NCBI GenBank assembly: GCA_033763435.1
Contig: JANRKN010000159.1
Span: 1-38,051, forward strand
Reading direction: 5' to 3'
DNA: 38,051 nucleotides
Origin: JANRKN01 sp033763435
GTDB lineage: Bacteria > Planctomycetota > Phycisphaerae > Phycisphaerales > UBA1924
Shown here: piece by piece, positions 24,159-31,147 of the stretch
Position numbering within the stretch: position 1 is the stretch's first letter
How the letters are laid out: every line of letters starts with the position of its first letter
Notes under the pieces: model-generated
What the model was told of the DNA's origin: nothing
Databases searched by the model: none
The model's input: only the letters and a program-made list of their open reading frames with translations
Position numbers and translations under genes: made by a program

Positions 24159-25184
24159 TCAGGCGAACGCCTGCGCGATGAACTGATACAGGGGCCCCAC
24201 CACCGAGGGCTGGGCGAACGCGACCGCCTCGGGCGTGGGCGCGGCAAACGACGAGATCAGCGAGCCCACCACCAGCGACCACCCATCCACCAGCACGAAC
24301 AGCAGGAGCTTGAAGGGCAGCGAGATCAGCACGGGCGGGAGCATCATCATGCTCATCGCGATCAGGAGCGCGCTGATCACCATGTCGATGACCAGGAAGG
24401 GCAGGTAGACGCGGAAGCCCATCAGAAACGCGGTCTTGAGCTCCGAGAGCATGAACGCGGGGATGAGCGTGACCATGTCGACGTCGGCGCGGGTGAGCTT
24501 CTCGGGCTCAGAGACATCCACGCCGCGCTTGTCCAGCAGCATGTAGAGCGTCGACCAGTTACCGGTCGCTTCGATCTGCGCGAACATGAAGTCGCGCATC
24601 GGCTGGCGGGCCTTGGCCCAGAGCTCGTCGACGCTCTGGATCTGCCCCGCGCGGTACGGCGCGATCGCCTCGGCGTTGATGCGGTCGACCGTTGGGGCCA
24701 TCACCAGCATCGACATGAACAGGCTGAGCGCCAGAATCACCTGCGGCGGCGGGATCGTCTGCGTGCCCAGCGCCTGCTTGAGCAGCCCCAGCACGATGAT
24801 GATCCGCACGAAGCAGGTCGTCATCAGCATGACCGTGGGCACGAGGCCGATCACGGTCAGCACGATCATGATGCTCACGGCCGAGCTGATGCCCGGGCCG
24901 GGCACGCTCGGGTCGGTCGGCGCGCCGGTCCGGGCGCCGCCGCCCGGGAGCACGCGCGAGGCGGTCTCGAGAATGCTCAGGGGGTTGAGGTCTTCGATGG
25001 GCGCGACGAACGGCTGGGGCAGTTCGGGCAGCGTCGGCGAGGCCACGGGCGCGGGCGAAGGCACCGCGCCGATCACGTCCGCGGGCTGCACGGGCGGGCC
25101 CACAAACTGCGCCCGCGCAGCGGAGGCCAGCAGCGCGAGCGCGGCAAGCAGCGCAAAGAAGCTGACGCGTGCCGCGGCGCTCAC
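24159..25184 (-). CDS. fliP: Flagellar export gate protein FliP
   Basis: FliP is the pentameric core of the export channel. The 341-residue precursor has a cleavable signal peptide (VSFFALLAALALLASAARAQ). A Pro/Ala-rich periplasmic stretch of about 70 residues then precedes the conserved core, longer than the roughly 245-residue E. coli protein. The core includes SIMIVLTVIGLVPTVMLMTTCFVRIIIVLGLLKQALGTQTIPPPQVILALSLFMSMLVMAPT, the LIPAFMLSELKTAFLMGFRVYLPFLVIDMVISALLIAMSMMMLPPVLISLPFKLLLFVLVDGW signature, and the end YQFIAQAFA. The GTG start overlaps the fliO stop as GTGA, so translation is coupled. The long extension is the only unusual feature. Confidence 0.95.
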   Translation of the reverse strand: MSAAARVSFFALLAALALLASAARAQFVGPPVQPADVIGAVPSPAPVASPTLPELPQPFVAPIEDLNPLSILETASRVLPGGGARTGAPTDPSVPGPGISSAVSIMIVLTVIGLVPTVMLMTTCFVRIIIVLGLLKQALGTQTIPPPQVILALSLFMSMLVMAPTVDRINAEAIAPYRAGQIQSVDELWAKARQPMRDFMFAQIEATGNWSTLYMLLDKRGVDVSEPEKLTRADVDMVTLIPAFMLSELKTAFLMGFRVYLPFLVIDMVISALLIAMSMMMLPPVLISLPFKLLLFVLVDGWSLVVGSLISSFAAPTPEAVAFAQPSVVGPLYQFIAQAFA

Positions 25185-25894
25185 GCGGACCTCCCGGCGC
25201 GGGCCAAGCGCTGGCGCAGCGTCGAGAACTCGTCGCGGGCGGGCGCGGGGTCCATCTCGCGCACCGTCTCCTGCGCCCTCTCCTGCACGGGCTCGCGCTC
25301 AGCCAGCGGCTGGCGCGCGGCGAACAGGTCGGCGGGGTGAATATCGCTCTCGGACTGCTGCGCCCGCAGCGCGGCGCGGAAGGCCTCGCCCGCCGCCTCG
25401 CCCGCGGAACACTTGGCGATCAGCGACGCGACCTCGTCGGGGTCGGTGATCTCGGCGAGCGTGGACATCGACGCGCCACCGAAGCGCCCGGCCTTGGTCT
25501 GCGTCACCAGCAGCACCCGACGGTCGAGCTTCAGCAGCACGAGCGAGAGGCCCGAGCCCATCGGGAACCGGCCCAGCACGCTGAGAACGCCCGAGGGCGC
25601 GCGGCCTGAGGCGAGCGAGCGCGTCCAGAGGCCGAGCCCTCCGCCCGCGAACCCGCTCCGGGCCTTGGTCCATGCGCGCATCAGCACCGCGAGGACGCCG
25701 ATGAGCGCGAGCACGAGCGCAAGCGGGCCGATCGTGCCCGTAAGCATCGAGAGCGTGTCGTTTCCGGGGGGGGGCGCGGAACGTCCCGTGCCGGGCTGAA
25801 CGACCTTGGGCTGGCCAAGCGGCATCGATTCGACGCGCGGGAGCGCGTCGGGTCGCGAGGGCACGGTCGGGTTGGCGGGCGAGTTCTGGGCCAT
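25181..25894 (-). CDS. fliO: FliO-like flagellar assembly protein
   Basis: FliO helps FliP assemble into the export gate. The 237-residue product has a soluble Pro-rich N-terminus and one membrane helix (about 54-72, IGPLALVLALIGVLAVLMRAW). A FliO-type beta domain follows: VLSVLGRFPMGSGLSLVLLKLDRRVLLVTQTKAGRF (about 103-138). The C-terminal about 80 residues are Ala/Glu/Arg-rich and not recognised. FliO is poorly conserved, so the call depends on this domain together with position between fliN and fliP. It begins five bases after the fliN stop and overlaps fliP by four bases. Confidence 0.82.
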   Translation of the reverse strand: MAQNSPANPTVPSRPDALPRVESMPLGQPKVVQPGTGRSAPPPGNDTLSMLTGTIGPLALVLALIGVLAVLMRAWTKARSGFAGGGLGLWTRSLASGRAPSGVLSVLGRFPMGSGLSLVLLKLDRRVLLVTQTKAGRFGGASMSTLAEITDPDEVASLIAKCSAGEAAGEAFRAALRAQQSESDIHPADLFAARQPLAEREPVQERAQETVREMDPAPARDEFSTLRQRLARAGRSA

Positions 25895-25899
25895 GCGCG

Positions 25900-26439
25900 T
25901 CAGGCGCCCGGGGCTTCATCGCCCGAGGACTTGATGATCTCGTTGATGCGGACACAGAAGTTGTCGTTGAGCACGAGCACCTCGCCCCGCGCGACGTGAC
26001 GGTCGTTCACGTACACGTCCACGGGGTCGCCCGCGAGCTTGTCGAGCTCGACGACCGCGCCCTCGTTCAGACGAAGCACGTCCTCGACGTACATGCGCGT
26101 GCGGCCCAGCTCGATCTTCACGTTGAGATTCACGTCCGACAGCAGGTCGATCGCCTTGGCCTGCGCGGGCGTGAGATTGGGCGCAAAGTCGGGGAGCTCG
26201 AAGGCGCGGGCGCCCGCGGGCGGCGGCGCGACGGGCTCGGGCTCAGTCGAGGCCGCCGAGTTCACGACCGAATCCACGTCGTCCTGCAGACCGGCGATCG
26301 CGTCGCGTGCGGCCTGAAGGGCGGCGATCTCTTCGGGCGTCGGCTGACCGGGCGCGCCGTCGGTTGAGCCGGCGGGCGTCGCGCTGGGATCGGCTTCGGG
26401 CGGAAGGGCATCGCCCCCCGCGGCGGGTTCGTCGGCCAT
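25900..26439 (-). CDS. fliN: Flagellar motor switch protein FliN
   Basis: FliN forms the base of the C-ring and binds the FliH export complex. In this 179-residue protein, residues 1-85 are acidic and Pro/Ala-rich. The conserved SpoA/FliN domain occupies about 95-170: LLSDVNLNVKIELGRTRMYVEDVLRLNEGAVVELDKLAGDPVDVYVNDRHVARGEVLVLNDNFCVRINEII. The start at 26439 is decided by AAGGAGG eight bases upstream. Further upstream the frame shows no protein character. fliM, normally the adjacent gene, is not present; instead there is a 244-base gap with a terminator and palindrome. fliO follows closely. Confidence 0.95.
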   Translation of the reverse strand: MADEPAAGGDALPPEADPSATPAGSTDGAPGQPTPEEIAALQAARDAIAGLQDDVDSVVNSAASTEPEPVAPPPAGARAFELPDFAPNLTPAQAKAIDLLSDVNLNVKIELGRTRMYVEDVLRLNEGAVVELDKLAGDPVDVYVNDRHVARGEVLVLNDNFCVRINEIIKSSGDEAPGA

Positions 26440-26548
26440 CCTGGCCTCCTTGATCGCGGGCACGCTGCCCGGCCGGATCCTCCGGCATCGCCCCAGATCG
26501 GCTGTTGAGGCCCGAACGGTCGAACTTTGCCGATCACGCTCCATCCCC

Positions 26549-26574
26549 GCGCAGGTTCTGCGCAGAACCTGCGC
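26549..26574. repeat. Perfect 26-bp palindrome between fliL and fliN
   Basis: The 26 bases read the same on both strands; each half is GCGCAGGTTCTGC. It lies about 110 bases before fliN and just past the fliL terminator (minus strand), so it is placed as an operator or leader hairpin of the fliN-fliO-fliP segment. A second, looser inverted repeat GATCGGC/GCCGATC (spaced 26 bases) lies closer to fliN. Confidence 0.75.
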
Positions 26575-26596
26575 ATCCCTGAGGCCCCAGCGAGAA

Positions 26597-26626
26597 CGAA
26601 AACGCCCCGCCGGTGAGGGCGGGGCG
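26597..26626 (-). terminator. Intrinsic terminator between fliL and fliN
   Basis: CGCCCCGCC (26603-26611) and GGCGGGGCG (26618-26626) form a perfect 9-bp stem with a six-base loop. On the minus strand it is followed by TTTTCGTT. It lies about 57 bases past the fliL stop and divides the flagellar cluster into at least two transcription units. Confidence 0.8.
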
Positions 26627-26683
26627 CGGAGTTGAACGTGTTGGTCGCACTGTCGGCTCGCGGAGCCGACCTACTCATTGGCC

Positions 26684-27229
26684 TCAGTCGGTCTGGAAGC
26701 CCCGGCACTTGGGGACGAGCACGCGTTCGATGCGGCTCTCGCCCTCGGCCTCGGTGCCGATGATCTTGTCGAGCGCGGCCGAGAGCTGGCGGTTGAGCGT
26801 CTCGAGCCCGGGCTCGCGGAGCTGCGTGGGCGTCGCCCGGCGGAAGAGCAGACTCACCGTCTCCTTGATCTCGGACTGGCGCGCCTCGACCGCCTTCTTC
26901 ACGACTTCCTCGTGCTTCTTCTTGACCTTCAGCGCGATCGAGACGTCCCAGATCCACGTCCGGCCCTGCGACATGTTCTGGAACTTCTCGTCGAGCAGCT
27001 TGATCTCGACGGACGCCTCGGCCTCCGCGGCCTTGCCCGCGTCGATCGTGTGCGCTTGCGCTTCGGGCGCCTTACCCGTCATGCCCGCGAGCATGAACAC
27101 GGCCGCGGCCTCCACGATCATGATCACCGCGACGATCGCGATCGTCTTGATCGGGGGTTTGGACTTGGCCGGCGCGTCGCTCGCACTCGGCGCGGATTCC
27201 TTGGGCTTGTCGTCGGGCTTGCTGGACAT
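26684..27229 (-). CDS. fliL: Flagellar basal-body-associated protein FliL
   Basis: FliL is a single-pass inner-membrane protein that surrounds the stator and affects torque. The 181-residue product has a Lys/Ser/Pro-rich cytoplasmic start, a membrane helix at about 27-50 (IKTIAIVAVIMIVEAAAVFML), and a periplasmic domain. The last part resembles FliL: KKKHEEVVKKAVEARQSEIKETVSLLFRRATPTQLREPGLETLNRQLSAALDKIIG and RIERVLVPKCRGFQTD. AGGAGG lies upstream of the ATG. Position after motA in the cluster agrees. The domain is divergent from enterobacterial FliL but characteristic. Confidence 0.85.
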   Translation of the reverse strand: MSSKPDDKPKESAPSASDAPAKSKPPIKTIAIVAVIMIVEAAAVFMLAGMTGKAPEAQAHTIDAGKAAEAEASVEIKLLDEKFQNMSQGRTWIWDVSIALKVKKKHEEVVKKAVEARQSEIKETVSLLFRRATPTQLREPGLETLNRQLSAALDKIIGTEAEGESRIERVLVPKCRGFQTD

Positions 27230-27343
27230 GTCCGTCGGCTCCTCCTGCGGTCAGCCCGAGGCACGCTGGGCGCGCGCGGGCCGGACGCTCTCGACGGTCA
27301 AGATCGGTTCTGCGCGAGGGAGGGGTGCGTGGCGCGGACGCTC

Positions 27344-27363
27344 CGGGCGGGTAATCCCGCCCG
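27344..27363. repeat. Stem-loop between the motA-like gene and fliL
   Basis: CGGGCGGG (27344-27351) and CCCGCCCG (27356-27363) form a perfect 8-bp stem with a four-base loop. There is no T-tract on either side, so a role in mRNA stability or attenuation is more likely than simple termination. Confidence 0.5.
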
Positions 27364-27419
27364 CTCGACACGCGCACGCGGCGCGGGCCGCATGGTCGGA
27401 GGGTGTTCTCGGACGCGGC

Positions 27420-28172
27420 TTAGGCAGCGCGGCGGGTCTGTGCGGCGGTCGTGCCCGTCTCGGGCAGGTACGTCCGCAGGATGCTGAACACCGCGTCGGG
27501 CTTGCGGCCCGCGGTGATCGCGACGAGGCCCTCGGTGATCAGCGAGCTGTTCAGGGCTTCGGCGGCGGCGTTGATCGGTTCGCGCATCGACAGGCGCGCG
27601 CCCAGCGCCGCGAGAATGCCCGACGAGCCCAGCACCAGACCCAGCGCGCCCGCGACGAGGGACGACATTTCCCACGGCGTGAGGGCCCAGCGGGTCATGA
27701 GCGTGGCCGTCCAGAGCGTGCCGACGATCGCGCACAGCCGGCAGGCCGTGGCGAGCGAGGTGCGGCGACGGATCGCGGCGTTGACGATGGTCCAGCGCTC
27801 GTCGCGCAGGGATTCGAGGCTTTCGCGGAGCTGCTGCTCGCCGCCGGCCTGGGCCGCGAGGCGCACGGCGCGGTTGAGATCGTCGTCGGCGAGGGTTCGG
27901 CCGTACTCGGCCAGGGCGCTGCGGCCCGAGGCCTGGGCGATCTGGGCGCAGCGGGTGAGGATGTCGACGGTGCGCTCGAAGTCGGGCGTGGGCGCGGGGG
28001 CCGGGCGGGCAAAGAGCCGCTCGGCCCGGGCGAGGCGCGCGGTGACCAGCGCGAGGATGATCGAGGCGACCACGACGGTGCCGACGGGGATGAAGGGGAT
28101 CAGCGTCTCGATGAGCGTGGGCAGCTCGGGCGCTGGGGTGAAGGGATTGACGGGGGCAGTGGTGAAGCTCAT
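27420..28172 (-). CDS. Divergent MotA-like stator/proton-channel protein
   Basis: This 250-residue membrane protein has one N-terminal helix (about 22-46) and two later helices (about 142-162 and 169-192). MotA usually has four helices; the layout here is closer to ExbB/TolQ. The segments resemble MotA: GTLWTATLMT at the third-helix start, GALGLVLGSSGILAALGARL for the fourth helix, then P199. The diagnostic tail LITEGLVAITAGRKPDAVFSILRTYLP corresponds to the MotA motif of the form ieGilai..G..P......L..yLp. Its sigma-28 promoter and its place between flgE and fliL support a stator role. The MotB partner is absent next door, so function is uncertain; gene symbol withheld. Confidence 0.68.
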   Translation of the reverse strand: MSFTTAPVNPFTPAPELPTLIETLIPFIPVGTVVVASIILALVTARLARAERLFARPAPAPTPDFERTVDILTRCAQIAQASGRSALAEYGRTLADDDLNRAVRLAAQAGGEQQLRESLESLRDERWTIVNAAIRRRTSLATACRLCAIVGTLWTATLMTRWALTPWEMSSLVAGALGLVLGSSGILAALGARLSMREPINAAAEALNSSLITEGLVAITAGRKPDAVFSILRTYLPETGTTAAQTRRAA

Positions 28173-28244
28173 GGGCCGACTCCGCGGGGCCCGGGCGGGC
28201 GAGAGCGCCCCCGGGCGGGTCCAGATCCGTGCTGGATCCGAGAA

Positions 28245-28271
28245 CTATCGGCCCGGCGCGGGGGCGGTTTG
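28245..28271 (-). promoter_or_regulatory. Sigma-28 (FliA) promoter upstream of the motA-like gene
   Basis: On the minus strand CAAA (28268-28271) and GCCGATAG (28245-28252) are separated by exactly 15 bases, matching the FliA consensus TAAA-N15-GCCGATAA at nearly all positions. The expected start is near 28235, giving a leader of about 60 bases before the ATG at 28172. motAB are FliA-dependent in many bacteria, and fliA is in the same cluster. Confidence 0.8.
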
Positions 28272-28315
28272 AGCGTGAGTCGGCGGGAAGCGCCGAGAAA
28301 GCGCGCGGTTCAGGA

Positions 28316-30073
28316 TCACCGGCCCAGCGCGAGGAGCTGCTGCATGAGCTGGTCGGTGGTCTGGATGACGCGGGTGGAGGCGGAGTAGCCGGTGGAGGCG
28401 AGGATGAGGGAGATGAACTCCGAGCCCAGGTCGACGTTGGAGAGTTCCAGGGCGCCGCCGACGATGCGGCCCGCGCCCAGGACGGTGGGCGTGGTGGAGA
28501 CGGCGATGCCGGAGTTGGGGCCGACGGTGAAGAGGTTGTTGCCGATGTCGACGAGGCCCTCGGGGTTGGAGAAGGTGCCGATGGCGACCTGACCGACGGT
28601 GCGGGTGAGGCCGTTGGAGAATGAGCCGGTGATGGTGCCGTCGTTGGCGACCGCGTAGGACTGGAGGGTGCCGATCGGTGAGCCGTCGTTGAACGTGGCG
28701 GCGATCTGGCTCTTGCTGCTGGCCAGGGCGGTGACGCGGTCCTGAGTGCCTTCGAAGGCGATGCTGAACGAGAGGGGCGTCACGGCGCCGGTGTTGGCGC
28801 GGTCGATGTTGACCGGGACGGGCAGGGGGTCGATGAGTCGGCCCGAGGTGTCGAAGTTGAGCAGGCCTGTGGCGACCTGAAGCTGCAGGTCGGTGTCGTC
28901 GCCGCTCTCGACGTAGTAGCGCCACTGGGTGCCGGTCGAGGTGGTGGAATCCAGGACCATCGTGAGGTCGACTTCGATGGGCGCGCCCAGCGAGTCGTAG
29001 GCGATGAAGGTGGTGCGGACGCTCTCGCCGTCGGCGCTGGCGGTCTTGGCGGGCGTGAACGGTGTGCCGACGGGGTTGCCCGAGGCGTTGAGCAGACGGA
29101 TGTCCGCGGCGTCGATGGTGAGGTCGTTGGAGGCGCCCGTGTTGCCGACGACCTGGATGATGCCGGTGAGCGGGTTGAGCGTGAGGCCGGGCGTGTTGGC
29201 GTCGGGGTTGGCACCGACGGTGGTGTTGATGCCCATCGCCTGGGAGAGGAAGGTCATCAGGTCGGCGACGGTGGTGGTCGCGGTGATTTCCAGGCGCGCG
29301 TCGGGGATGGTCTTGGTGCCCTTCTGCGCGCCCTTGATCTCGATGAACTGACCCGCGGTGAACAGGACATCGTCTGCGCCTGCGAGCGCGGCGTTGTCGA
29401 TGTCGACCAGGCGCGTGGTGTTCTCGAGAACGTTGGGCGCGGTCGGCGCGGGGCTGGCGCTCGTGCGCGCCGCGAAGCCCGCGGTGGTCGTGGCCATCAG
29501 GTTGATGATCGCGCCGCGGGTGGGCAGGGGGCCGTCGGCGTCGAGGTTGCCCGAGAAGCGGACGTTGCGCGTGGCTTCGGCGATCGTGAGCGTGCCGACG
29601 GGGATGTTCAGAGCCTCGAGCTGCCCGGTGCGGATGTTGAACTGCTCGTCGACGTTGTAGCCCATGAGGCGCTCACCGGTGATGGTGGTGAGGTCGCCGA
29701 GGGCGTTCTGCCGGAAGGCGCCGACGCGGGTGTAATAGGGCGTGCCGCCGCGTTCGACGATGAAGAAGCCGTTGCCTTCGATGGCCAGGTCGCGCGAATC
29801 GCCGGTGGTGGAGAGGGCGCCGCCCGAGAAGTTGCGCTGTGTGCCGCCGATGCCGACGCCCAGGCCGATCTGCCCGGGGTTGGTGCCGCCGGTGGTGTCG
29901 CCGGGGGGCGTGCCGATGGAGAAGGTCCGGCTGAACATCGAGCTGAACATCAGACGGTTGGACTTGAAGCCGTAGGTGTTGGAGTTGGAGATGTTGTTAC
30001 CGATGACGTCGATGTTGCGGGCGTTGGCGTTGAGGCCCGAGAGGCCCGTGAACAGCGCGGTGGTCGAGGCCAT
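28316..30073 (-). CDS. flgE: Flagellar hook protein FlgE
   Basis: FlgE is the subunit of the hook. The 585 residues have the flagellar axial-protein ends. At the N-terminus is TALFTGLSGLNANARNIDVIGNNISNSNTYGFKSNRLMF, with the NxxxxNTxGFK-type motif. Near residue 95 is DSRDLAIEGNGFFIVERGGTPYYTRVGAFRQNALGDL. At the C-terminus are VAIGTFSNPEGLVDIGNNLFTVGPNSG and LELSNVDLGSEFISLILASTGYSASTRVIQTTDQLMQQLLAL. The central region (about 170-430) is Thr-rich and variable, making it longer than the 402-residue Salmonella protein. GGAG lies nine bases before the ATG. flgD and the flagellar operon protein lie upstream, as expected. Confidence 0.95.
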   Translation of the reverse strand: MASTTALFTGLSGLNANARNIDVIGNNISNSNTYGFKSNRLMFSSMFSRTFSIGTPPGDTTGGTNPGQIGLGVGIGGTQRNFSGGALSTTGDSRDLAIEGNGFFIVERGGTPYYTRVGAFRQNALGDLTTITGERLMGYNVDEQFNIRTGQLEALNIPVGTLTIAEATRNVRFSGNLDADGPLPTRGAIINLMATTTAGFAARTSASPAPTAPNVLENTTRLVDIDNAALAGADDVLFTAGQFIEIKGAQKGTKTIPDARLEITATTTVADLMTFLSQAMGINTTVGANPDANTPGLTLNPLTGIIQVVGNTGASNDLTIDAADIRLLNASGNPVGTPFTPAKTASADGESVRTTFIAYDSLGAPIEVDLTMVLDSTTSTGTQWRYYVESGDDTDLQLQVATGLLNFDTSGRLIDPLPVPVNIDRANTGAVTPLSFSIAFEGTQDRVTALASSKSQIAATFNDGSPIGTLQSYAVANDGTITGSFSNGLTRTVGQVAIGTFSNPEGLVDIGNNLFTVGPNSGIAVSTTPTVLGAGRIVGGALELSNVDLGSEFISLILASTGYSASTRVIQTTDQLMQQLLALGR

Positions 30074-30121
30074 GGGGTTCGCTCCGTGTACGGCGAGGGA
30101 GGAAGAAGCGGACGGCGAGAA

Positions 30122-30613
30122 TCAGGCGGCGGAGGACGATTCGAGGATCGAAGCCAGCGAGGGATTCAGCGCGGCGACGCGCGGCGGCGTGAGCACGCCG
30201 GTCGCGGGCGAGTCGCCCGAGGGGACCTGCATCACCGCGTCGATGCCGACGGTCGGTGTGCCGGGCTTGAGGGGCGCGATGCTCGTGACGGTGCGGGTGG
30301 CCAGGTCCATCGTGACGGCCTGACCGTCGAGCAGGAACATGGCGCGCTGCGCGCCCGAGGCCTCTGCGCGGTCCGCGGCCGCGGCGAGACGATTCAGCTG
30401 CGCGTCCGTCAGTTCGCCCCCCGCCGAGTTGAGCACGCGGATCGGACGGTCGGAAGAGAGCTGGCCTGCGCGGGCTTTATCCAGCGCCTGCGCGAAGGCG
30501 TCGGCGGGCGCGGATTCATCGCCGGGCCTGCGGACGGTAGAGCGCAGCGAGCGCAGCGGGTCGGCGGCGAAGGCCGCGGCGGTGTCGGGCGTGGGCTGGA
30601 AACGGTTGATCAT
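30122..30613 (-). CDS. Flagellar operon protein (TIGR02530-like) between flgD and flgE
   Basis: This 163-residue soluble protein resembles the small "flagellar operon protein" family found before flgE in many non-enteric bacteria. The relevant stretch is residues about 38-117. It reads AFAQALDKAR, then LSSDRPIRVLNSAGGELTDAQLNRLAAAADRAEASGAQRAMFLLDGQAVTMDLATRTVTSI, matching the family pattern of paired helices then strands ending in a TVTxI motif. The C-terminal about 45 residues (MQVPSGDSPATGVLTPPRV) are not recognised. Function is unknown in the family; a role in hook assembly is inferred from context. It sits 39 bases downstream of flgD and 48 bases before flgE. Confidence 0.72.
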   Translation of the reverse strand: MINRFQPTPDTAAAFAADPLRSLRSTVRRPGDESAPADAFAQALDKARAGQLSSDRPIRVLNSAGGELTDAQLNRLAAAADRAEASGAQRAMFLLDGQAVTMDLATRTVTSIAPLKPGTPTVGIDAVMQVPSGDSPATGVLTPPRVAALNPSLASILESSSAA

Positions 30614-30652
30614 GCGTCGGGGTCCTGAGTGATCGCCGGTGCGGGGCGCGCG

Positions 30653-31090
30653 TCAGCCGTTGTCGTTGTCGTCGTTGCCGCTGTCGGGCGGCGGGGCCTT
30701 GACCTCGTCGACCCAGATGAAGGGGACGCGGGCGCCGGTGTCGAGGGTGAGCACGGCGCCGCCCTGCGTGCGGGTGACGCCCGTGACGGTGCCCTCGACG
30801 CGCTCGATCTTGTCGGAGATGCCCGAGATCTTCTTGCCCATCATCGCCGAGGCGGAGCTGAACTCGTTCTGCCCCACGAGCGAGCCCAGGCGGTCGGTGA
30901 GCTGCGTGTCGCTCTCGATGGAGCGGATGGTCGCGAGCTGCTGAAGCAGCGCGTTGGTGTCGCTGGGCTTCATGGGGTCCTGGCGGGTCATTTCCGTCAG
31001 GACGATCTTCATGAACTGCTCGCTCGAGAGGGCGCTGAAGCCCGTGCCCGAGCTGAGCGTGCCCGACGAACTGATGCCCGCGACGGACAT
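30653..31090 (-). CDS. flgD: Flagellar hook-capping (scaffold) protein FlgD
   Basis: FlgD caps the growing hook and guides FlgE polymerisation. The 145-residue product is a short form, lacking the tudor/FnIII-like domains of enteric FlgD. The conserved N-terminal block is evident: ALSSEQFMKIVLTEMTRQDPMKPSDTNALLQQLATIRSIESDTQLTDRLGSLVGQNEFSSASAMMGKKISG. A small beta domain follows (VEGTVTGVTRTQGGAVLTLDTGARVPFIWVDEV), and the tail is Asp/Asn-rich. It lies 57 bases after fliK. Short FlgD proteins are common in Firmicutes-type clusters. Confidence 0.9.
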   Translation of the reverse strand: MSVAGISSSGTLSSGTGFSALSSEQFMKIVLTEMTRQDPMKPSDTNALLQQLATIRSIESDTQLTDRLGSLVGQNEFSSASAMMGKKISGISDKIERVEGTVTGVTRTQGGAVLTLDTGARVPFIWVDEVKAPPPDSGNDDNDNG

Positions 31091-31147
31091 GGCGCAACTC
31101 CCGCGGCCTGCGGCAGGCCGACTGGCTTGGGCCCGGCTGGTCGGTCG

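Noticed and set aside
22751..24181. Plus-strand reading frame opposite flhB and fliR
   Set aside because: Highly charged, low-complexity translation; mirror image of hydrophobic coding on the other strand.
26499..26530. Possible sigma-28 promoter before fliN (CAAA ... GCCGATCT)
   Set aside because: The two elements are 23 bases apart instead of 15, so the spacing is wrong.
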